Both the position numbers and the translations under genes were made by a program. 54,654 nt of DNA from Candidatus Thalassarchaeaceae archaeon. Lineage in GTDB: Archaea > Thermoplasmatota > Poseidoniia > Poseidoniales > Thalassarchaeaceae. This document shows, one piece after another, positions 50,349 to 54,654 of the stretch. The stretch is taken from assembly GCA_029940695.1 (NCBI GenBank), contig JAPYUP010000009.1, positions 1-54,654 of the forward strand, given 5' to 3'. The stretch's first letter is position 1, and each line of letters opens with the position of its first letter. The notes beneath the pieces were generated by a model, which ran no database searches, had not been told where the DNA came from, and saw only the letters and a program-made list of their open reading frames with translations.

Positions 50349-51047
50349 ATGCTGTTCTGGATCGGGTTCTTCCTAGGTGTGGGATGCGTCACCTACTACC
50401 TTAGCAGGCTGCAGCCGTTCCCCGAAATCAGCGGCAGATTTGCGGGGATCGTCCTTGTGTTCGCACTGATTTTATGGATCTCAAGCACAAGCCCTAGGCA
50501 AGGCTCTGATCAGTTTCCCGCTGTGCTCTCAGTCGTTGTCGGAGGAGCGGCTGTTGTTTTTGGGGTTGGGAACATGGGGGTCACCAAGCAAGACGTGATT
50601 CTAGCTCCCCTAGGTGGCGTGCTATTCTGTGTGGGGGGGGTTTCACTGCTCGCAGGGCGCTGGGAATACTCTGGGCAGGCCGAGCAGATTGGTTCTTTCA
50701 TCCTAGCGAGCACCATCGTGCTGCTCGAGATCTACCTAGTTTTCCGAGGGCTGGTAATCGGGGTACCCGGAATCACTTGGTCGAAATCAGGACTGAGGCA
50801 GATTCACCGAGGTCTGATTCATGGTCCTAACGGCGCCATCTCACACTTCGAGCGCTCTTGGGACATGGAGTATCCATGGATCAATTCGATGAGTCACGCA
50901 GCATTGGTGCTGATACATAGGGAACTTGGAAACTCGGATGACGAGAAGTCTCATCTCAGGGAGCTGGAGAAGGAGGGGGGGTGGGATTCGGTAGATTCGT
51001 CATGGACGGAAGCCATCGAGTCGGCGCTCTCCAAACTCGCCCTTTGA
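50349..51047 (+). CDS. Unknown membrane protein with soluble C-terminal part
   Basis: 232 residues from the ATG at 50349. About five hydrophobic helices span residues 1-140; the C-terminal 90 residues are soluble and helical (LRQIHRGLIHGPNGAISHFERSW, ALVLIHRELGNSDDEKSHLRELEKEGG), reminiscent of a short TPR-like pair. No family recognised. It lies between the small unknown gene and the cobalamin adenosyltransferase on the same strand. Confidence 0.65.
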   Translation: MLFWIGFFLGVGCVTYYLSRLQPFPEISGRFAGIVLVFALILWISSTSPRQGSDQFPAVLSVVVGGAAVVFGVGNMGVTKQDVILAPLGGVLFCVGGVSLLAGRWEYSGQAEQIGSFILASTIVLLEIYLVFRGLVIGVPGITWSKSGLRQIHRGLIHGPNGAISHFERSWDMEYPWINSMSHAALVLIHRELGNSDDEKSHLRELEKEGGWDSVDSSWTEAIESALSKLAL

Positions 51048-51091
51048 TGCTCTGAGTACGATTGAAAGCGTCTAACCCCTCGCAGCCTTCA

Positions 51092-51700
51092 ATGGTCCGA
51101 ATCAATAGGGTCCATACCGGAGCCGGCGATGGTGGGGAGACCTCGTTGCTGGATGGGTCGAGGGTCGGCAAGCAAGATGACAGAGTGGGACTGTTCGGAA
51201 CAATTGACGAGTTGAACTCACAGATTGGGGTTGTCAGGATGGAAATTTCCCGATCTGAGACGTTACAGAGTGACCACAGTACCTCTGCTGATGGTGCCCT
51301 GGACCTCGTGCAGCAGGAGCTATTCGACATCGGTGGGGAGTGTTCGTGCCCGCCCAACTCAATCCCCTTGAACGTGGCTCTCGTAGGAAGTGAGCAGGCA
51401 GACCGCCTCGTCTCCGAGATGGACGGTTGGCTGAGGGACCTCGGGCCGCTGGAGTCGTTCATACTTCCAACTGGCTCGGCGCCAGTGGCAACTATGCACG
51501 TCGCTAGGACAGTAGCGAGAAGAGCAGAGAGGGAAGCCTGCGCGCTGCGTGAGAAGGAGGGAGGGAGGGCCGTGCGGCCTGAGGTGATAGCTTACCTCAA
51601 CCGGCTTTCGGACTGGCTGTTCGTCCTCGCAAGGTGGATTGCGCATAGTACAGGCGAGGTCGAGATGCCATGGATCCCGCTAGGCGAGCGTGAGTCCTGA
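51092..51700 (+). CDS. PduO-type cob(I)alamin adenosyltransferase
   Basis: 202 residues from the ATG at 51092. Converts cob(I)alamin and ATP to adenosylcobalamin. Signatures: RVHTGAGDGGETSLLDGSRV (the TGxGDxGxTSLxxG ATP loop), KQDDRVGLFGTIDELNSQIG, LVQQELFDIGGECS and the C-terminal ESFILPTGSAPVATMHVARTVARRAER followed by VIAYLNRLSDWLFVLAR, which includes the Arg and Asn/Asp residues of the active site. All are present. It shows that the cell uses B12 and fits the ECF/DUF4430 pair at 10-12 kb. An expected client is methylmalonyl-CoA mutase or a class II ribonucleotide reductase; neither is in the window. Confidence 0.93.
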   Translation: MVRINRVHTGAGDGGETSLLDGSRVGKQDDRVGLFGTIDELNSQIGVVRMEISRSETLQSDHSTSADGALDLVQQELFDIGGECSCPPNSIPLNVALVGSEQADRLVSEMDGWLRDLGPLESFILPTGSAPVATMHVARTVARRAEREACALREKEGGRAVRPEVIAYLNRLSDWLFVLARWIAHSTGEVEMPWIPLGERES

Positions 51701-51701
51701 G

Positions 51702-52115
51702 TCAGACTCTGCGATTAGTGCTCTTCAGGTGCTCGCAGGCCGAGCGGAGAAGGTCCTTCTCTTGCTCGAAGGTGATTTGCTGCTCGGCTTCCTCGAATTC
51801 GAGCCACAGGTAGTTCCTGTGCTCGTGGGAGAGGGACACTTCGAGTTGGTCTGTCTCTGCGAGATACCAGAAGACCTGTTTCGGTATTTGCTTGCCCTTC
51901 TTCCGGAAGGTGTACTGAGTCCTCTGGCTCCAACTCTCGTTTATCGTTACGTTGGTGATGCCCGTTTCCTCAGTCAGCTCCCTAACAGCAGTGGAGTGGT
52001 GGTCGGGGTCCCCCTCTTCGACGTGACCCTTGGGAAAGCTCCAGTGGCCTTGTGGGTACTGCAGGAGCAGGATGCTGTCGAAGTTGACTAGGACGAAGCC
52101 GCAGGATGTCTCCAT
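51702..52115 (-). CDS. Nudix hydrolase, Ap4A-hydrolase-like
   Basis: 137 residues from the ATG at 52115. Like NUDT2 it starts with a CGFVLVN strand and LLLQYPQGHWSFPKGHVEEGD. The Nudix helix follows as STAVRELTEETGI with the metal-binding RE and EE. Between the conserved GHVEEG and the RE there is one residue more than in the standard 23-residue box, and Asp replaces the first Glu. The QVFWYLAE and HEHRNYLWLEFEEAEQQITF segments fit diadenosine tetraphosphate hydrolases. The upstream frame to 52208 has no conserved sequence. Convergent with the adenosyltransferase gene. Confidence 0.85.
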   Translation of the reverse strand: METSCGFVLVNFDSILLLQYPQGHWSFPKGHVEEGDPDHHSTAVRELTEETGITNVTINESWSQRTQYTFRKKGKQIPKQVFWYLAETDQLEVSLSHEHRNYLWLEFEEAEQQITFEQEKDLLRSACEHLKSTNRRV

Positions 52116-52234
52116 ACCCCCTTCGCCTGCGTCGTGCACACTTCGCTGTGCTGTGGTCGTGGGTGAAAACCTTGCCTCGGCCCGAGCACTGTGTTGCGAA
52201 ACCACCATTGAGGGGATGCTAGGGCTCCCTTTGG

Positions 52235-53215
52235 ATGGACCCCGCCCCGCTTGACCTAGACATCCGTCGCATTGTCACCGACAGCGACTTGGATGGAGTT
52301 GTCACCGCCGCTATCCTGCGTCGATGGTGGCCGAAGGCTGCGGTCGTCTTCGGTCACCCAGGGGAGTTACGAGCTGGCCTTCTCGACAACTGCATTGATC
52401 GATGGACGGCTGTCTGTGACCTGCCACACCACCCTGATTGTGGGCTGAGCATCGACCACCACCAATCCAACGCGCCCTCCGGGAATGGTAGCCCGGGCAC
52501 GACCACCGTCTGGCGGGACACGCCCTCGGCTGCGAGAATCGCCTATGAATTGGTGTCCGAGCGGATGGATTTGTCCGACCTCGACGATCTCCTTGACTGG
52601 GTGGACAAGCTCGATAGCGGTGGAATCACTAGGAAGGAGTATCTCTCAGACCACCCCGCAATCTGGTTGGGTCGCGTGATTGATGTCGGCGAGGGTACAG
52701 CAATGAGCGCCCTCGAGTCTTTACAAAGAGGGGAAGATATCGAGGCGATCCTCTGTGAGGCGAACATCGCTGCTAGGCTCGCTGAGCGTCGGGCCCAGCG
52801 CGTGGTCCTCTCGCAGGCCATTCTGGAGCGGGTATACGTGAACGATAGGTTGGCAATCGCGCGCCTCGAAGATCTCGGAATGCGCTCAAATGGTTACCAC
52901 GTGACTGCGATTGTAGGTGATGCCTGCGATGCCTGCGTGATCGTTCATGGCAACATCGGAGCGAATTTCGGCGACAAGGGTCAATATCCCGTCTCAGCCT
53001 CGTTTTACACGAACTCGTTCCTTCACCCAGAAGGTGGGATCTGCGATCTCACTCGCTTAGCCACCCGCTTCGACCCAGATGGAGGAGGTCACGCCAACGC
53101 ATGCGGTTGCAGAATCCAGCCATTGAAGGACGATGAGAGAGATTCGAGGAAGGTGGTAGAGTCCGACATCGATGCTAATCTGGCTGCTTGGCTTGGTATG
53201 TGGGCAGAACGCTAG
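52235..53215 (+). CDS. DHH-family phosphoesterase with DHHA1 domain
   Basis: 326 residues. DHH motifs: RIVTDSDLDGVVTAA (first Asp pair), AVCDLPHHPDCGLSIDHHQSN (the DHH), and the C-terminal DHHA1 signature FDPDGGGHANACGCRI. The middle is helical with an AARIAYELVSERMDL segment. It hydrolyses a phosphodiester or nanoRNA; related proteins include NrnA-like nucleases and cyclic di-AMP phosphodiesterases, which cannot be told apart here. Cytoplasmic. The stop is 1 base before the convergent membrane-protein gene. Confidence 0.88.
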   Translation: MDPAPLDLDIRRIVTDSDLDGVVTAAILRRWWPKAAVVFGHPGELRAGLLDNCIDRWTAVCDLPHHPDCGLSIDHHQSNAPSGNGSPGTTTVWRDTPSAARIAYELVSERMDLSDLDDLLDWVDKLDSGGITRKEYLSDHPAIWLGRVIDVGEGTAMSALESLQRGEDIEAILCEANIAARLAERRAQRVVLSQAILERVYVNDRLAIARLEDLGMRSNGYHVTAIVGDACDACVIVHGNIGANFGDKGQYPVSASFYTNSFLHPEGGICDLTRLATRFDPDGGGHANACGCRIQPLKDDERDSRKVVESDIDANLAAWLGMWAER

Positions 53216-53683
53216 TCACAGAATCGTCAGCAAGTAGAGGAAGCCCAGGAATGCATGAATCACGACGAGCAGGGCCATTAGGTCGCTGAACTTACCGTGC
53301 AACTCCCTCTGCCTAGCAAAAGGTTCGCTGGAGACCCTCGCATCATGGGTTCTCCGTCCTAGCCTCCAAAGAACGAGCATCAGTATCAGTCCTAGGAGGC
53401 CAGCCCAGCCGTGGAAGTGCCCGGGAAGCAAAAACGAGGTTGCATCGTTGGCATCGATTAAGCCCCTTGCCCCATTGGAGCCGAAGGCCAGTGCGACGAC
53501 GCAAAGAGTTGCTACTGTGATCCTGTCGCCCATCCGTTCGTGGCGCTTGAGGGAAGTCTTTCTGTCGTCTCCCTTGAGCTTGCGAGAGTCCTGGCGCCAC
53601 CGTCGCTGGCCATAGAACACCCAGATTAGAGTGAGAGCGGCCAGAGGATGAATTAGCACAACGACGGTGCGAACTGGGTCCAC
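53216..53683 (-). CDS. Four-helix membrane protein, DUF4079/b561-like
   Basis: 155 residues with four predicted helices. Conserved-looking histidines lie in helix 1 (VVLIHPLAAL), before helix 2 (LKRHERMGDR), at helix 3 (PGHFHGWAGLLGL) and around helix 4 (RELHGKF and VVIHAFLGFLYLL). This spacing is like DUF4079 or small b-type cytochrome b561 proteins, so heme binding is possible but not shown. No partner genes nearby. Confidence 0.5.
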   Translation of the reverse strand: MDPVRTVVVLIHPLAALTLIWVFYGQRRWRQDSRKLKGDDRKTSLKRHERMGDRITVATLCVVALAFGSNGARGLIDANDATSFLLPGHFHGWAGLLGLILMLVLWRLGRRTHDARVSSEPFARQRELHGKFSDLMALLVVIHAFLGFLYLLTIL

Positions 53684-53729
53684 GCTCCATGGTGGGGTCA
53701 GCCTGACTTAGTAATCGCCCTGTCACCGG

Positions 53730-54654
53730 CTAGTCGGATGTGATTGAAATCGACTCGCCGAGGCGTCGCATTATGGTGGTGGCCGACTCGATGCTACGCA
53801 CCGTCTCGACACTCTTGCCAGCAGAGTAGAATTTCTTCTTCTTCGCCGTGTTCTTGCTCTTGCTCCTCGATAGGTATTTCAAGCGGAAGAACGAGTTCGC
53901 GTTCAGCATCATTCGGGCTGGGTGCTTGAACCGACTATTCAGGAGTTTGCGCATCGGCCATGAGTTCTCCTGCTTGAAGCCGGGGGACTTAATCACCGAG
54001 ATTGGCACTCCAGTCAAGCGATTGGTCCATGTGATGTCATCCTCTACGGCATCGACGATGGCGTCTTTGTAGTCCTCAGGGGTGTTGCACTCGGTAGTGG
54101 CGATGAACCTCGTTCCCATCTGAACACCATCGTAGCCTATCTCCAAGGCCCTGTTCAGTTCCACCTCGCTGCCTATGCCCCCAGCGCAAATCAATGGGAG
54201 TCCCATGTCGTACAGCTCCTCGTACATCTCCCCCATGGACATCGATCCGAGATGCCCGCCAGCACGGTCGTTGACGCATATCAGGCCATCTACCCCACAC
54301 TCCTTCCCCTTCTGGGCCCACTTGCGGTTGGTGACATCGTGGTAGACCACGCCACCGTAGGTGTGGACCTTCTCGCACACCCAGTCGGGTTTGCCCAAGG
54401 AGGTAACGAAGAAACGGATTCCCTCCTCAAGCGCGATGTCAATCCAGCCGGACATTTTCTCGAAATACTTCTTGCTGCCTTTCTCGATGAGGGCGTTGAA
54501 CCCGATTGACTTGTCAGTAAGCGAGCGCATGAGTTGTATCCCCTCGCGAAGTTCGTGCCCATGCACGTATGTCATTGAGACAGGTTGCATGATTGCCATA
54601 CCGCCGCCTTCGGCTGCCGCGGCTACTAGCTCCGGATTGGAGCACGGGTACATA
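53730..54654 (-). CDS. Nitronate monooxygenase / 2-nitropropane dioxygenase-like, partial (5' end off window)
   Basis: The C-terminal 307 residues are visible; the frame runs off the right edge. The first visible residues (MYPCSNPELVAAAAEGGGMAIMQP) are an internal part of the family's N-terminal barrel, so the real start is upstream. FMN-binding segments LPLICAGGIGSEVELNRAL and GVQMGTRFIATTECN are present, as is an AGGHLG loop. The last 60 residues form a Lys-rich tail (SRSKSKNTAKKKKFYS) not usual in the family. FMN-dependent oxidation of nitronates or an enoyl-reductase-like function is expected; the exact substrate is open. Confidence 0.82.
   Translation of the reverse strand, partial: MYPCSNPELVAAAAEGGGMAIMQPVSMTYVHGHELREGIQLMRSLTDKSIGFNALIEKGSKKYFEKMSGWIDIALEEGIRFFVTSLGKPDWVCEKVHTYGGVVYHDVTNRKWAQKGKECGVDGLICVNDRAGGHLGSMSMGEMYEELYDMGLPLICAGGIGSEVELNRALEIGYDGVQMGTRFIATTECNTPEDYKDAIVDAVEDDITWTNRLTGVPISVIKSPGFKQENSWPMRKLLNSRFKHPARMMLNANSFFRLKYLSRSKSKNTAKKKKFYSAGKSVETVRSIESATTIMRRLGESISITSD

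Overview
The window is a dense, gene-rich stretch of an archaeal chromosome, most likely a planktonic marine euryarchaeon of the Marine Group II type (Candidatus Poseidoniales). The archaeal assignment rests on sequence: an eL18-uL13-uS9-RpoN cluster with a nearby tRNA-Pro, an MCM helicase, GatE, Pth2, Trm1, PAC2-family proteasome chaperones and CCA-encoding tRNA genes. The Marine Group II placement is an inference from the mix of these with bacterial-type genes (NAD-dependent LigA, RlmH, NfuA, a Liv transporter) and very large secreted, Ca-binding or Cys-rich surface proteins. I see no phage, insertion sequence, CRISPR array or rRNA gene.

Layout. 1-6.5 kb (minus): a partial AddB-like recombination protein, a secreted thioredoxin-fold protein, threonine aldolase, and a 1030-residue surface protein made of a 7-blade RCC1 propeller plus 16 Cys-rich repeats. 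6.5-9.5 kb (plus): an aminotransferase and a Lys/Ala-rich coiled-coil protein with a helix-hairpin-helix-like tail. 9.5-16 kb (minus): cysteine dioxygenase, Pth2, an ECF S component, a DUF4430 secreted protein, GatE and MCM. 16.2-17.2 kb (plus): a PPC/DUF296 protein and a small alpha/beta hydrolase. 17.2-25.7 kb (minus): a compact branched-chain-amino-acid-type ABC importer in which both permeases are fused into one chain and the binding protein carries a circularly permuted SBP_bac_3 domain followed by two LivJ domains. 25.8-31.8 kb: PurM, Trm1, MoaA, NfuA, a PAC2 protein, an unknown and a pentapeptide-repeat protein. 31.8-37.7 kb: thioesterase, two tRNA-Arg genes flanking a PhyH dioxygenase, a PKD lipoprotein, a DnaQ-like exonuclease, a RecB/Cas4-like nuclease and a second PAC2 protein ending in an HbYX motif. 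37.7-41.5 kb (minus): LigA, tRNA-Pro and the ribosomal/RpoN cluster. 41.6-49.4 kb (minus): a single 2596-residue surface protein with thrombospondin-type-3 Ca-binding repeats, Ig-like domains and a DUF4129-like cytoplasmic tail. 49.5-54.65 kb: RlmH, two unknowns, a PduO-type cobalamin adenosyltransferase, a Nudix hydrolase, a DHH phosphoesterase, a small membrane protein and a partial nitronate-monooxygenase-like gene.

How it fits together. The picture is a heterotroph that scavenges amino acids (Liv importer, aminotransferase, threonine aldolase, cysteine dioxygenase) and probably corrinoids (ECF S component plus DUF4430 protein, with an adenosyltransferase elsewhere in the window), and that displays large proteins at its surface. 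No gap between called features exceeds about 220 bases, so there is no long empty stretch. All functional calls come from reading the protein sequences by eye; no database search was run.
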